Below, piece after piece: positions 32,110 to 44,189 of a stretch of DNA of 64,000 nt (within the stretch, counting starts at the first letter, position 1; each line of letters starts with the position of its first letter). Under the pieces are notes generated by a model. It was given only the letters and a program-made list of their open reading frames with translations. It ran no database searches and was not told the DNA's origin. The translations under genes were made by a program, and so were the position numbers. The stretch comes from Ancylostoma caninum (Eukaryota; Nematoda; Chromadorea; Rhabditida; Ancylostomatidae), in contig JBAJFG010000150.1 in the NCBI GenBank assembly GCA_037903475.1, positions 930,001-994,000 on the forward strand. Reading direction: 5' to 3'.

Positions 32110-32185
32110 CCAAAATATGCGAGCGAAGAAAGCATCAAGAAAAGTCTGGAAGTCTGGCGTTAGCCGGACGGCCGGACTCGTCGCT
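32110..32185 (+). repeat. hairpin module, Penelope-like repeat fragment
   Basis: GCGAGCGAAGAAAGCATCAAG followed by an AGTCTGG...CCGGACT hairpin matches the modules at 18803-18870 and 7571-7626. Confidence 0.5.
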
Positions 32186-32357
32186 ATCTTATTTCGTTGA
32201 CCCATGAAATGTATTGCCAACACATTCGCTCCCCTTTTGCATTACCAAACAACCGCAAAATGTATCACCAACAGATTCTATCGCATTTTGTGTTGCCAAA
32301 CAGAATCCTGAGCCATTCTCCCGGAAAATGTAATGCCATGCAAAATTTTATCCTCTA

Positions 32358-32690
32358 AGGGTATGCCCAGACTACGCCAGCAATTGTGGCGATCGCCACG
32401 ACCGCCAGCGATCGCCACATGGATAAAGTGAACGAGGAGACCCCAGACGTCAGAAGGATGGTAATAAATGGGGCGTGGCGATTGATAGGCATCGTTTCCA
32501 CTATCGCTATCACTGACATCGCCACTTCATTGCGAGCACATCTTCGAGAGTACGGGCGATGAGCTTCGCTTGGCAGTGATCCATGGCGATGCAACATAGC
32601 AATCGATACGTATCATTTCCACGATAATTATCTCTTATATCGCCAGTTCATTTTTTATTCATTTTGAACAGGCGAAGTCTGGGGACACTC
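32358..32690. mobile_element. MITE with GGTATGCCCAGACT ends
   Basis: Imperfect inverted ends GGGTATGCCCAGACTACGCC and the complement of GTGTCCCCAGACTTCGCC. The interior is rich in GCGATCGC. A diverged relative in the opposite orientation lies at 42175-42450. Confidence 0.6.
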
Positions 32691-32769
32691 TCAAAAGTAT
32701 TGCCAAACACATTCTTCCACCAAATGTATCGCCAATGAACATCAGAGAGTATTACCAAATGAGCCAATA

Positions 32770-33480
32770 ACACCGCCATCAGGTGGTAAAATGCCGTTAC
32801 GAAAAGGAGCGGCTAGTTTTTTTTCTAAGGTTACTAGTGGCCCCGTAAGCCACGTTATTGTGCTACTTTCCGTAGTGTGACAGTACTGACCCGTTGTGGT
32901 TTTTCGTGCGCGCCAACAGGTTGTGTGAGATTCACACCCTCAACTCGAGCTACACTATCTCACAACTGTATATGTATATCTACATATAACATTATTCAGT
33001 CGAAAAAGAGCACATAGCGTAGCGAATGAGAGAAGAGAACTCACAGAATCCGTGAATCAATTTGTTTTGTTGTTTCTATCTCTGTCTTTCGCGAGCAGCG
33101 AGCATACCAAGGACAGCGTGAAATACAGAACACAACTGCTTTTGTGTTGTACAAACCACTCGGTCAATAACTCAGTAAGCCAATCATACAAACACACCCT
33201 CAGCATCACCACTGTATGTGACTATCCCATCCTTCTAGTTCAAACCAAACTCATTCTAAAAACTTTATACTTTCCCAAAGTTTTGAACAAAAACTGAAAA
33301 CAAATTATTGTGAAAAGAGAATAAGCATCCCGATCGCTTATTTCCACCAACCTTCTTCGTCATTACTCACCGATATTCACCGACACGACGTGGCTCATTT
33401 ATACTAAACCAAAAAAGTTCTAAGTGATGATTAAGAAGGTGATCAATACTCAAATCCACGTGGCCTAGGGAAGGGAGATG
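32770..33480. other. unassigned stretch
   Basis: No gene is supported. Confidence 0.3.
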
Positions 33481-33489
33481 ATCAACAGG

Positions 33490-34503
33490 GTTGATGGTAT
33501 AAATGAGTAGGAGCATAAGTTATTGGTTATTTTTCGCTTAAGCTCAGGAAACGAAGATGCTTCATGAGATTGGTGGGATACTTGGGGAGGCGATCCACGG
33601 TGTTGGCGGAATACATGGGATGGGTGCGTAAATTATTGCTTAGGCTTTTGCCTGAGCTTCTGGAACGGAATGTAAACCACTGGTTGGGGGGATACATGAG
33701 GTGGGTGCGCAAGTTATTTTCTAGACTTTTGTCTGAGTTTCTAGTAAGGGAGGTTGTCCACAGAGTTGACGAGATATGGACTTTTGCCTGAGTTTCTAGT
33801 AGTGGAGGTGGTCCACGAGGTTGGCGAGAAACATTGGGTGGGTGCGCAATTTATTGTCCAGGCTTTTGTTTGAGTTTCTGGAAAGGGAGGTAATCCACGG
33901 GCTTGGAGGGATACATGATGTGGGTGCGCAAGTTACTTTCTAGACTTTTGTCTGAGTTTCTTGGAAGGGAGGCAATCCACGGGGTTGGCGGGATACATGG
34001 GGTGGGTACGTAAGTTATTTTGTAGACTTTTGCCTGAGTTTCTAGTAGTGGAGGTGGTCCACGGGGTTGGCGAGAAACATTGGGTGGGAGCGCAGATTAT
34101 TTTCTAGACTTTTGCCTGAGTTTCTTGGAAGGGAGGCAATCCACGGGGTTGGCGGGGTACATGGGGTGGGTGCGTAAATTATTGTCTAGGCTTTTGCCTG
34201 AGTTTCTAGTAAGGGAGTTGGTCCACAGGGTTGACGAGATACATGAGGTGGGTGCGCAATTTATTGTCCAGGCTTTTGTTTGAGTTTCTAGTAAGGGAGG
34301 TTTCTAGTAAGGGAGGTGGTCCACGGGGTTGGCGATAAACATTGGGTGGGTGCGCAAGTTACTGTCCAGGTTGATGCCTAAGCTTCTGGAAAGGGGGGTA
34401 ATCTACGGGGTTGCTGAGATACATGAGGTGGATGCGCAAGTTATTTTCTAGACTTTTGCCTGAGTTTCTTGGAAGGGAGGCAATCCATGGGGTTGGCGGG
34501 ATA
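33490..34503. repeat. 80-bp minisatellite, left part
   Basis: Units contain GGTGGGTGCGCAAGTTATT, CTAGGCTTTTGCCTGAGTTT, CTGGAAAGGGAGG and GGTCCACGGGGTTGGCG. The array continues at 35050-35345; a mariner derivative sits between the two parts. Confidence 0.9.
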
Positions 34504-35047
34504 TAGGGTTATCAAAAAGTTTCCGGCCTAGAGTACTTCCAAAAGATCTACAGCGAGCAAATTTTGTTGTAGTAAAATACAGGTCCCTCGAACACTAATA
34601 CACTTTTCATGGCTCGATTTGAATTTTTTCAAACCGTTCAAGGAGCTGCTTTCCTCATTTGACTCAGAGTATCTTTCAACAGCCGACTCTTTGACGTTTT
34701 CGACATCCAGTCCCATCGTGCGAAGATGCTGTTTCAAATTTCCAGACAGAAAATAGTTGCTGGGTGCAAGGTCCAAACTATAGGACATGTGATTCAGTAA
34801 TTCGAATCCACGTTCTCGTGTGGCAGCAAGCGCAACTCTTAATCTGTGGACGGGTGCGCTGTCGAAAAGCATGTGAAACCCACTATGGTTAGGTTAGAAA
34901 AAAGGGCCATTATTATTGAATGAGTCAGCTTAAGAGCATGAAACTTGGCATGGTGGATTTGAAGATTTTAGGCTACATGATCGCACTCAAAGTTTTGAGA
35001 AAAAAGGGATGGAACAGGTTGAGGCCGGAAACTTTTTGATACCCCTA
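34504..35047 (-). mobile_element. internally deleted mariner inside a minisatellite
   Basis: Inverted ends TAGGGTTATCAAAAAGTTTC and the complement of TAGGGGTATCAAAAAGTTTC are flanked by TA. About 540 bases remain. The minus-strand frame at 34872-34528 is the C-terminal third of a mariner transposase (VALAATRERGFELLNH). Both visible catalytic aspartates are changed, in LFDSAPVH and APSNYF. It is inactive. Confidence 0.8.
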
Positions 35048-35049
35048 TA

Positions 35050-35345
35050 CATGGGGGGGGGGTGCGTAAATTATTTTCTAGGCTTTTGCCTGAGTTTCTT
35101 GGAAGGGAGGCAATCAACGGGGTTGGCGAGATACATGGGGTGGGTGCGTAGATTATTGTCTAGGCTTTTGCCCGAGTTTCTGGAAAGGGAGGTGGTCCAC
35201 GGGGTTGGCGGTATACATGAGGTGGGTGCGCAATTTATTGTCCAGACTTTTGTTTGAGTTTCTAGTAAGGGAGGTGGTCCACGGGGTTGATGAGACACAT
35301 TAGGTGGGTGCGCAAGTTATTGTCTAGGCTTTTGCGCGAGATAGT
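35050..35345. repeat. 80-bp minisatellite, right part
   Basis: Continuation of the array at 33490-34503 with the same unit. Confidence 0.9.
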
Positions 35346-35639
35346 AACCCCGTGAGCTCCTTGGCTCAAAGTTTCATCGCATTCTATCAGTGTTGGTATT
35401 AGAGTTCGAGTAGAGTGTCTTCAAACAAACCTAATTAAGCACTTCATTCAGTCTCAACACCTGTCTGAATAGAACTAATCCTTAGATTTTGAGAAACTCA
35501 AACTGAACAGTCGCAAACAGCTTGTCGAGGAGTCACAAAATGCCAAAATTGACTGATTGGAATTTTTGAAGACCACGACCTTCTTTTTGTTGACGACCAA
35601 TGAACACGTGTTGCCTTCTGCCTGAAGCCAACGCCGCTT

Positions 35640-37655
35640 TACCACTGAGCCAGCCAGCCGGACTCACGGGAATATCCCGGCCAACAGACCTCGCCAATTC
35701 ACTACTGGCCCAGTTGGACTCAAAGAAAAGTTCCGACCAATGGACCAGTGCGCCCCTTTACCTAAAACCAGCGCTACTTTACCACTAGCCCAGTCAAACC
35801 CAAGGGAAAATACCGCGCAGTGGACAAGTGTGTCCCTTTACCTGAGACGGGCGCAACTTTGCTGCTGACAGCGTCGCAGTCAAAGGAAAATCCTGACCAG
35901 CGGACCCGTGTGCCCCTTAGCTTGAGACCGGCGCCTGTTTACCATTGGCCCAGTCGAACCCAAGGGAAGTGCTGACCAAAGACCCGTGTGTCCCTTTACC
36001 AGAGACCAGCACCTATTTACCATTGACGGGAAAATTCTGACCAACGACCCATGTGCCCCTGTTTACCACTGGCCCAGTGGAACCCAAGGGAAAGTCCTGA
36101 CCAACGGACCCGTGTGCCCCTTTACCTGAGACCGGCGCCTGTTTACCATTGGCCCAGTCGAACCCAAGGGAAAGTCCTGACCAACGGACCCGTGTGCCCC
36201 TTTATCTGAAACCGGCGCCTGTTTACCATTGGCCCAGTCGAATCCAAGGAAAGTGCTGACCAAAGACCCGTGTGCCCCTTTACCAGAGTCCAGCACCTGT
36301 TTACCACTGGCGGGAAAATTCTGACCAACAGACCCATGTGTCCCTTTACCAGAGACCAGCACCTATTTACCGCTGATGGGAAAATTCTGACCAACGACCC
36401 ATGTGCCCCTGTTTACCATTGGCCCAGTCGAAGCCAAGGGAAAGTCCTGACCAACGGACCCGTGTGACCTTTTACCAGATTCCAGCACCTGTTTACCACT
36501 GGCGGGAAAATTCTGACCAACAGACCCATGTGTCCCTTTACCAGAGACCAGCACCTGTTTACCGCTGATGGGAAAATTCTGACCAACGACCCATGTGCCC
36601 CTGTTTACCATTGGCCCAGTCGAAGCCAAGGGAAAGTGCTGACCAACGGACCCGTGTGACCCTTTACCAGAGACCAGCACCTGTTTACCATTGGCCCAGT
36701 CGAACCCAAGGGAAAGAGCTGAGCAACGACCCGTGTACCCCTTTACCTGAGACCAGCACCTGTTTATCACTGGCCCAGTGGAATCCAAGGGAAAGTGCTG
36801 ACCAACGGACCCGTGTGAGCCTTTACCAGAGTCCAGCACCTGTTTACCACTGGCGGGAAAATTCTGACCAACAGACCCATGTGTCCCTTTACCAGAGACC
36901 AGCACCTGTTTACCATTGGCCCAGTCGAACCCAAGGGAAAGAGCTGAGCAACGACCCGTGTACCCCTTTACCTGAGACCAGCACCTGTTTATCACTGGCC
37001 CAGTGGAATCCAAGGGAAAGTGCTGACCAACGGACCCGTGTGAGCCTTTACCAGAGTCCAGCACCTGTTTACCACTGGCGGGAAAATTCTGACCAACAGA
37101 CCCATGTGTCCCTTTACCAGAGACCAGCAACTGTTTACCACTGGCCCAATGGAACCCAAGGCAAAGTCCTGAGCAAAGGACCCGTGTGCCCCTTTACCTG
37201 AGACCGGCGCCTGTTTACCACTGGCCCAGTAGAACTCAAGGGAAAGAGACCAGCACCTGTTTACCACTGGCGGAAAAATTCTGACCAACGGACCCGTGCT
37301 CCTTCACCTGAGACCAGCAACTGTTTACCACTGGCCCAATGGAACCCAAGGCAAAGTCCTGAGCAAAGGACCCGTGTGCCCTTTTACCTGAGACCGGCGC
37401 CTGTTTACCATTGGCCCAGTCGAACCCAAGGGAAGTGCTCACCAAAGACCCGTGTGCCCCTTTACTAGAGTCCAGCACCTGTTTACCACTGACGGGAAAA
37501 TTCTGGCCAACGACCCATGTGCCCCTTTACCAGAGACCAGCACCTGTTTACCACTGGCGGGAAAATTCTGACCAATGGACCCGTGTGCCTCTTTACCTGA
37601 GACCGGCGCATGTTTACCACTGGCCCAGTCAAAATCAAGGAAAAACCCCAACGGA
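35640..37655. repeat. 80-bp minisatellite with higher-order repeats
   Basis: The basic unit reads ACGGACCCGTGTGCCCCTTT, ACCTGAGACCGGCGCCTG, TTTACCATTGGCCCAGTCG, AACCCAAGGGAAAGTCCTG. Shorter variants of about 66 bases lack the CCCAGTCGAACC part. A composite block of about 225 bases repeats (for example 36752 and 36976). Long open frames on both strands are repeat artefacts. Confidence 0.9.
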
Positions 37656-37885
37656 TGGGAACAGCGCTACCACTTCGTTTCAAAACCATGTCAGGAAACA
37701 AAACCATGTGCTAGGATTTTGTTGTAACGTTAATCGACATTATTAGGATTATTGGGCTCCAAATCGGATTTGCAGGGAGCCCCCTCACCCCTGAGAATGG
37801 CTTGCTGGATTAAAAAAATCTTATATCTGTTTGATTCTTTGAATCCAGTTGTTTAGTTTCACCATTATTTTTTGAATTTTTATTA

Positions 37886-38400
37886 CTAGACTGTGTACCC
37901 GGCTTTGCTCGGGTCCTGGCAAAAATAGCGAAAAATCAATAAAATCGATAAATCGATAGTGCCGTACGAAACGGTTGTCATATTCGTCTTCAGCGTATTG
38001 ACATACCCCAGTGACATTTCTTCACCGTCACTGGGGCAAAACAAGCGAAAAATCAATAAAATCGATAAATCGATGGCGCCGTACGAAACGGTTGTCATAT
38101 TCGTCTTCAGCGTATAGACATACCCCAATAGCCATGTCTTCACCGTCACTGGGGCAAAACAAGCGAAAAATCAATAAAATCGATAAATCGATAGTGCCGT
38201 ACGAAACGGTTGTCATATTCGTGTTCAGCGTACTGACATACCCCAGTAGACATGTCCTCGCCACGCCTGGGGCAAAAATAGCGAAAAATCAATAAAATCG
38301 ATATAATCGATAAACTAATCAATAATCCCAGGTGCAAACTAGCCTAAAACCTACGTCGGCCCTTAGGGAGGTGTCACCCTATAACAAGGAAGATAAAGAT
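37886..38400 (-). mobile_element. Helitron-like non-autonomous element, copy 1
   Basis: Read on the minus strand, the 3' end is a hairpin (ACCCGAGCAAAGCCGGGT, 37914-37897), seven bases, then CTAG with a host T after it. That is the Helitron 3' signature. The body is 3.5 tandem units of about 118 bases containing ATCGATAAATCGATAG and CCGTACGAAACGGTTGTCAT. The 5' end is not fixed. Confidence 0.6.
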
Positions 38401-38626
38401 CTAGGAAGAAAAAAGCGGACAATGTGGAAATTTAGGCCAGGGGCCCCTTTTTTAAAGTACTCATCACAACACTGCGTATCGACAATGCGCTGAGAGTCGA
38501 CGCGCAGTAACAGAGGCGTTCTCGGGAATTAGCGACCAAATCTTTTAATATAGTAGGATAACGAATTGTGGTTAATAGTATAGCCTGAAATCTCTTTTTT
38601 GACCCTAGCTGCAATAAGTAAAGAGC

Positions 38627-38751
38627 TCACGCTGGTGGAGGCAGTACCGGAGGTGGATCGTATGGATCTGGTACCGCAGGTTCGAGCGGACGAGGTAATG
38701 GAGGAGGAAGAGGAGGCGGAAGAGCATTGGGATTGGCGGGACCTAGTTGCT
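38627..38751 (+). CDS. glycine-rich reading frame, possible last exon
   Basis: A frame ending in TAA has a strongly Gly/Ser/Arg-biased peptide (GGGSTGGGSYGSGTAG, then GGGRGGGRA). AG dinucleotides just upstream could serve as acceptor. It might be the C-terminus of a Gly-rich protein or a GGA-type simple repeat. The RTE 3' end begins 180 bases downstream. Confidence 0.25.
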
Positions 38752-38934
38752 CATAAGCACTCATTCGAACAAATGAATCGAACCAGTACCAATGCATATC
38801 ATATCATCTCAGGCACTTTCACCGGTTGGCCAACATCAAGTGCCGGGAAGGCCAAAGCACGAGGGAATGATACCAAATGTCTGTGGCAGTTCAGAATGAG
38901 ATATGCCTCCATATGTGAAGATGCCTATCAAATT

Positions 38935-41400
38935 GATCGTCTTGACTCCCGTTGATCTTCGGGTATACCGAGCGGGCGCCAGCAATCATTCCATTTGTCC
39001 CTCTCGCGAGCCAGAGTTGTCCAGTGGATTCTGTCCGTTTGAGGGACACGGAGAGCATCGCACCTATCCTTGAAGGACTTCGTGAAGAAGTCTGACCATC
39101 GGGTCGGTGGTCAGTTGGAGACCAATCTTTCCACACCCGTAGTCAAAGTCGGCCAGCATCTGTCCCGCTCCGCTAATGGCTGATGTTATAAGGACGATGT
39201 CCTCAGCGAAGCAAAGATCGTTAAGTCGCAAGCCATCAACTTGCACTCCCATGTTATCTCATTGCAGTTTCTACATGACGTCTTCGAGAATGGCCCTGAA
39301 TAGTTTTGGCGGCATGGTATCGCCTTGCCGAACCCCTCTCTTGACGTCGATGGTGACGTCGTCGTAGAATGGAGGAATCCTGGTCTGAAGCTGCTGTAGA
39401 GCTCACGAAATACCTTGAAGAATTGAGTAGGTATGCCCTGGTTGCCCAGGGCTTCCACGACCGCTTCTGTTTCAACAGAGTCGAAGGCTTTCTTCAAATC
39501 GATGCACGCGAGACAGAGAGGCATCTTATATTCTCGCGATATTTCGATAAGTTTAGTGACTGTGTGTATGTGATCGATCGTATTGAATCCTTTTCGAAAC
39601 CCTACCTGCTCGCACGGTTATCCTTCATCTGGTTTCCTTTCGATCCTGTTTAGGATCACTCGCGTGAAAAGCTTGCAGACGACGGACAGTAGGCAGATAG
39701 AGCGATAATTGCCGATGTCCTGCGGGTCTCCTTTCTTGTACACCAGCACGGTCCTGCTAATCTTCCATTGGCTAGGTACCATGCATTCCGACAGGTACCG
39801 CATGGAAAACCTAGCCAAGCTGTAATAAGAACTGGCGGTGTGTTCTTCAGATGTTCCGGTCGAATCTTGTGCGGCCCGATGCTCTACGATTCTTCACCGA
39901 CTTGATGCCATGTCGGATTTCGGAAGGGAGAACCGATGGGACAACATATTCATCCTCCCTAAGATGACATTGAAGGAAATGGACGTGTGTATCGAAGAGA
40001 TCCGAGTAGAAATCGTAGATGACATTCTCCCATTACCCGGCTTGATGAAGAAATTGTTCCATCCGGGCCCCGGAGGGCCGACATCTTGGTCTTGCGACTG
40101 CCTCTGCGGCTTCAGCCAACACTTCTGCTCGTCTCTTCTTGAGGTATTCTTTTATCGCTTCTCTGCACCGTTTTGCCAGCTCGGACGTTAGCTGGTACTT
40201 TCCTGCTGCTTTCGCGGCTCCACGCTGGCGTATCAGCTCGAGGGTCTCGTAGGACAGTCGTCTCTCGATGGCTCTTGAACCCTCTGTGCTCTTTGCGCTG
40301 TCGCGGAGATGCTGAACAAGCCGATCGTACTCTTCGTCGAGGTTGTCGACAACCGCATCGTCCCAAAAACCGGCTAGCAAGGAGAAGAGATCCCAATTGA
40401 TGGCGGGCTAGCTTCGCGGCTTTCTCTCCTTTGCGTGAGAAGTAGAAATTTGCTACAACACCGATGTCGGTCAGGCAGAACCTTCGATTGACGATGATGT
40501 GGTCAATTTCGTTGTGGTACTCTCCACAGGGTGACTTCCACGTCCATCGAAGGGAGACTGGCTTCCGAAATTGGGAGTTACCATGGATGGTCTTCGTCGT
40601 CATGATGAACTCAGACAACCTCTCTCCCTTTTCGTTCCACTGTAAGCAGTGGGTCGCGATGTGAAGTTCTTCAGGCGTCCTCTTAGAGCCGATCTTGGCG
40701 TTGAAGTCGACAACGATGACCTTATAGAACGTGTCCCTGTAGAACTTCTCCAAGTCCATAGAAGGCCTCGTTCTCTTCTTCATCATAGCTGGATGTTGGA
40801 TCGTAGGCGACGAAGATTGTCACGGCCGGCATTGATCCACATCTTCCCAATCGCGAACTTCCGATTCGGGTTGTTAGCTGTTCGAACGAATCGATGTTCA
40901 TGACCAAGTTCGTGTTGACAAGGACACCGACTTCACAAGCTCCTCTACTGTCGCAGGTTCGGTGTAACACTTCTTCTCCTGTGTCGGAGGTGGCGTTCAT
41001 TGGCCGGTGTCTCCTCATCTCGGTCAGTCCGATGACATCGTACCTGATCTTCCCGGCCTGCATCATGCATCAAATCCTCGATGGAAGACTCCGATGCAAG
41101 CGTGCGTGCGTTGAAAATACAGACCGTCATCATAGTCCTTCTGGTTTTAGGCAGCCTGGATAACCCCTCGGACCTCCCTGCCGTACCAGTGACTTTTCCG
41201 AGATCAGGGGAACACTCTCTATTATTACTGTGTCGAGCTTGAAGAAATTTTAAACCCACGGGAGATAGCTTGCTGGGCTCTATTCCCCCGGGGGAGGCTG
41301 GAGTGTGATTTCACCGGGAAGTTAGCCGGGCTTCCCGGGAGTGGACGATGGAGCGAGGCGACTCCGAGCCGCCCCCCTTGTACCTCCCAGTCACTTGAGA
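38935..41400 (-). pseudogene. RTE retrotransposon, decayed, with RT deletion
   Basis: Minus-strand RTE of a third type. The endonuclease starts near 41140 with FNARTLASE, followed by LVNTN (40905), DFNAKIG (40705), NEIDHIIVNRRF (40490) and a linker (40380-40030). The RT has KKGDPQDIGNYR (39735), CIDLKKAFDSVE (39505) and FAED in place of FADD (39195). From GLQL near 39120 the sequence jumps to the element C-terminus, so several hundred bases of RT thumb and C-terminal region are deleted. Frameshifts are many. The 3' end is near 38935. Confidence 0.85.
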
Positions 41401-42174
41401 TCCGTGGATATAATCTGATACTCATAAATAATAGCAAGACGCAACTACTCGTTGACATCGACACTTCCAGAATGCGTGGTGAGATGTCTTCACACGATTC
41501 ACCTTAGTATTTTCGTGGATGGCCGTAAATCACTCTGACGACCTCAACTTACGACAGACACCATCGTGAGTGCTGTTCTTAAAACAGTGACTGGGGCCTG
41601 CTCTGTGCCGAAAAAATAAGGGCCGGGGCCTGCCCGGTGCTTTAGAATTGTTAGAATAGAATCGGCCTACCCGGTGAAAGTGCCTGATATCAAGTCCCAA
41701 GAACTCTGTTTAAGTTTACGAGCCGAGTTCTGGACGCCTACGTCGATCATGCAGGATGGAGATGATTCGGGATCAGTGTTTTTTTTTTTTGGGGGGGGGG
41801 GGGGGTAACGTCGGCGGCAAGAAAAGTTGGTATCCACACGAAGGTAAACTGCGAGCGCAACGAAAACGCTTACGTAGTCATTCGGAACTCTGCACCCAGC
41901 TGTGTCGCATCCTTATCAGCGCACCTATCATTCGTGCAACTCCCCGTTCGTCTGGCTCCTTCTCTTCCTTCTAAAGATATCCCACACGTTCCTTCCCTTT
42001 CACACGATCTCATTATCATATATTTATCTCACTCACTCCAACTGTGATGTAAACACCTTCCATTCCTTAAAAAACTTAACATGTGCTGAACATGATGGTG
42101 TAGTTAGTTTTCGACCACAATAGCTGGTTCTCGTGTACACATGTATTCGCACATGAAGGGCCAATGAAGGAGAA
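41400..42174. other. unassigned stretch
   Basis: No gene. T and G homopolymer runs lie at 41780-41806. Confidence 0.3.
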
Positions 42175-42450
42175 GTAAAATTCCCAGACTTCGCCAGTTC
42201 AAAATGAATTAAAACGAATCGGCTATATATCAGAGATAACGAACGTAGAAAAGGTACGTATTCATTGCCACGTTACATCGCCTTGGATCGCCCCCAAACG
42301 GAGGTAATCGCCTCTCATCGCCTGCTCTACTCGAAGATGTTCCCAAAATGAGCTGGCGATGAGAACGATAGCGATAACGGAAACAATGCGTTTCGATTGC
42401 CATGCTACGTTGATTATCATCCTTCTTACATCTGGGATCTCCTCATTAAC
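42175..42450. mobile_element. MITE relative of 32358-32690, partial
   Basis: TTCCCAGACTTCGCCAGTTC at 42181 and interior GCGATAGCGATAACGGAAAC correspond, inverted, to the element at 32358. The other terminus is missing. Confidence 0.5.
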
Positions 42451-42456
42451 ATTTCA

Positions 42457-43006
42457 GACATTCGGACGTTTGGAGCGCCGGTCTATACCGTTTCTCGCGG
42501 CATGACACCTGCGGGACAAACGCAAAAGTGGGCGGAGTTGGCGCGCCTATTCCGTCGCTAGTTGCGCCTTATCCTGCATTTGACCTGCTGTGATCCTGCT
42601 ATGGAGATAGCAGGATTAAGGCGTCATGTTCTATTGCAACCGGTGACTACAAAAATAGTTCAAAAATGAGTTCGCCGGGCATGTGTGTGCTCCTTGCACC
42701 AGTTCTCGACGAGCCGGACATCTGTGGCGAGGTGGATTTTCCCATCCGCGTCGCGTTGGCACGCGACCGCATACCACGCATCTTGTCTGCCGGCTTATAT
42801 ACACTTCGGGTGCCACGTGGCAATGGAGAAAAAAACAGGGTACAGATTAACCTGCATATCCCCAGCCTCATACGCGCTCACAGCAGGTTTTCCTGCTCCA
42901 GCCGCACCTTCAGCAAGTCTTCCTGCTCCATCCGCGACTATCTGCCGGAAGCCTGCATCGGCCAAAAGTGAACGGGTTCACCGGCGCTCCAAACGCTCAA
43001 ATGTCT
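42457..43006. mobile_element. MITE, about 550 bp, GC-rich interior
   Basis: Imperfect 28-base inverted ends: CAGACATTCGGACGTTTGGA at 42457 and the complement of CAGACATTTGAGCGTTTGGA ending at 43006, both continuing GCGCCGGT. A frame inside (42685-43008) is rich in Pro, Ala and Ser but unrecognised. No target duplication is visible. Confidence 0.6.
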
Positions 43007-43009
43007 GAG

Positions 43010-43438
43010 ATTATTCATGCGACGACTGCCGGATGTCGTCGCGCCAATACTCCGACTCGCTTTCGGCGAGTCCAGCACCTGTTTGCTTCGCGAGGTTCTG
43101 CTTCTTTTACCACCATGCGAGTCGTCTTTTAGTCTCCAGTGCGGATAATTGATCGGCATTCTCTCTTCTTGCTTCGTCTCGCAGCGTATCCCGTAATTTT
43201 TACAGGCCCCCTTCCCTCCCCCTATAATTTCGCGGAATGTCAAGGCCTTGGCACTTCGATATGGCGAGAATGGTGGTCCTTACCTCTATCTCAATTATTC
43301 TCGTCGTACCTTGCCCTGGACAAGGTCGAGAAGAGGCAAAGTAAGATGAGACGTTTGGTCGTGTAGAACACAGATGAAATCACTACAACCACTTTTAAGC
43401 TTTCGAAGAAGGCGGTTTCATCGAAACGTTAGAGGCAG
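43010..43438. other. unassigned stretch ending in a hammerhead-like relic
   Basis: No gene is recognised. GAAGAAGGCGGTTTC then GAAACGTTAG at 43405-43442 resembles the 18910 motif, with the first strand mutated. The piggyBac-type MITE has inserted at its end. Confidence 0.35.
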
Positions 43439-43442
43439 CACC

Positions 43443-44185
43443 TACGGAAACTTTCGCTCCTCAGATTTTCACACTTTCTGGCACTTTAGCGCACTCCGAT
43501 TGGTTTCATTATAATAACAACAACGAAAACTGACTTCGTTCATCGCAGTAACTGGTACATCCTTGTGCCACCGGTCAATTTGGACGAGTTTTCCGTTAGT
43601 TGTTTGTTGCTCGAATTGCAACAGAAACAGCTGTTTCACTGCGGTTCTGGTAAAATACAGTCGTTTTTCTCTCCTCGTGAGTCATTTTGAGGATTTTTTG
43701 TACTTTTGCTACTTCTATTAGATGGAATGCTTTCTCATTTGTATTTCACAGAAATTAAAGCTGTTTAGCAAAAGTTCAAACTATTTCATGTTGGAATTTC
43801 GATTTTCTCCGAATTTCCTCCTATTAGAAGACTTCCCGAGGTTTTGATTTTCAAGTGACATGTATGCTAAGTGCGTCACAATTTCCAATGGTTATTTTTC
43901 CTAATGAGGTACGGAAAGCCTGTAGTATGGAACAAATACCAGATTGCGCAAATATCCAACCGGTGAAAAAAAGGCGTTATCGATCTTCGATCTTTTGCTG
44001 TCAATCCCCATCCCATAGCTCATGCAACTCGACCACACCTGCTACACCTAACCTTACCGTGAGCTTCTAAAAACAGGGTTTTTGGTGCTATCGGAAAGTT
44101 CCGACTATATGCAATTGTTCAGCACCTTCGATAGTTTTGGCATTTGTTGACTTTTTCAGGTCGAAAATTCCCGTGGGTGCTGCCT
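43443..44185. mobile_element. TTAA-flanked MITE (piggyBac type), copy 3
   Basis: Ends AGGCAGCACCTACGGAAA and the complement of AGGCAGCACCCACGGGAA. TTAA at 44186-44189 is intact; the left copy is TTAG at 43439-43442, one base changed. The interior is not obviously alike to the other two copies. Confidence 0.8.
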
Positions 44186-44189
44186 TTAA

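Noticed and set aside
36363..37130. 255-codon minus-strand ORF
   Set aside because: A product of the 80-bp tandem array; periodic peptide with no domain.
33490..37655. CRISPR array
   Set aside because: The repeats are contiguous with no unique spacers, and the DNA is clearly eukaryotic.
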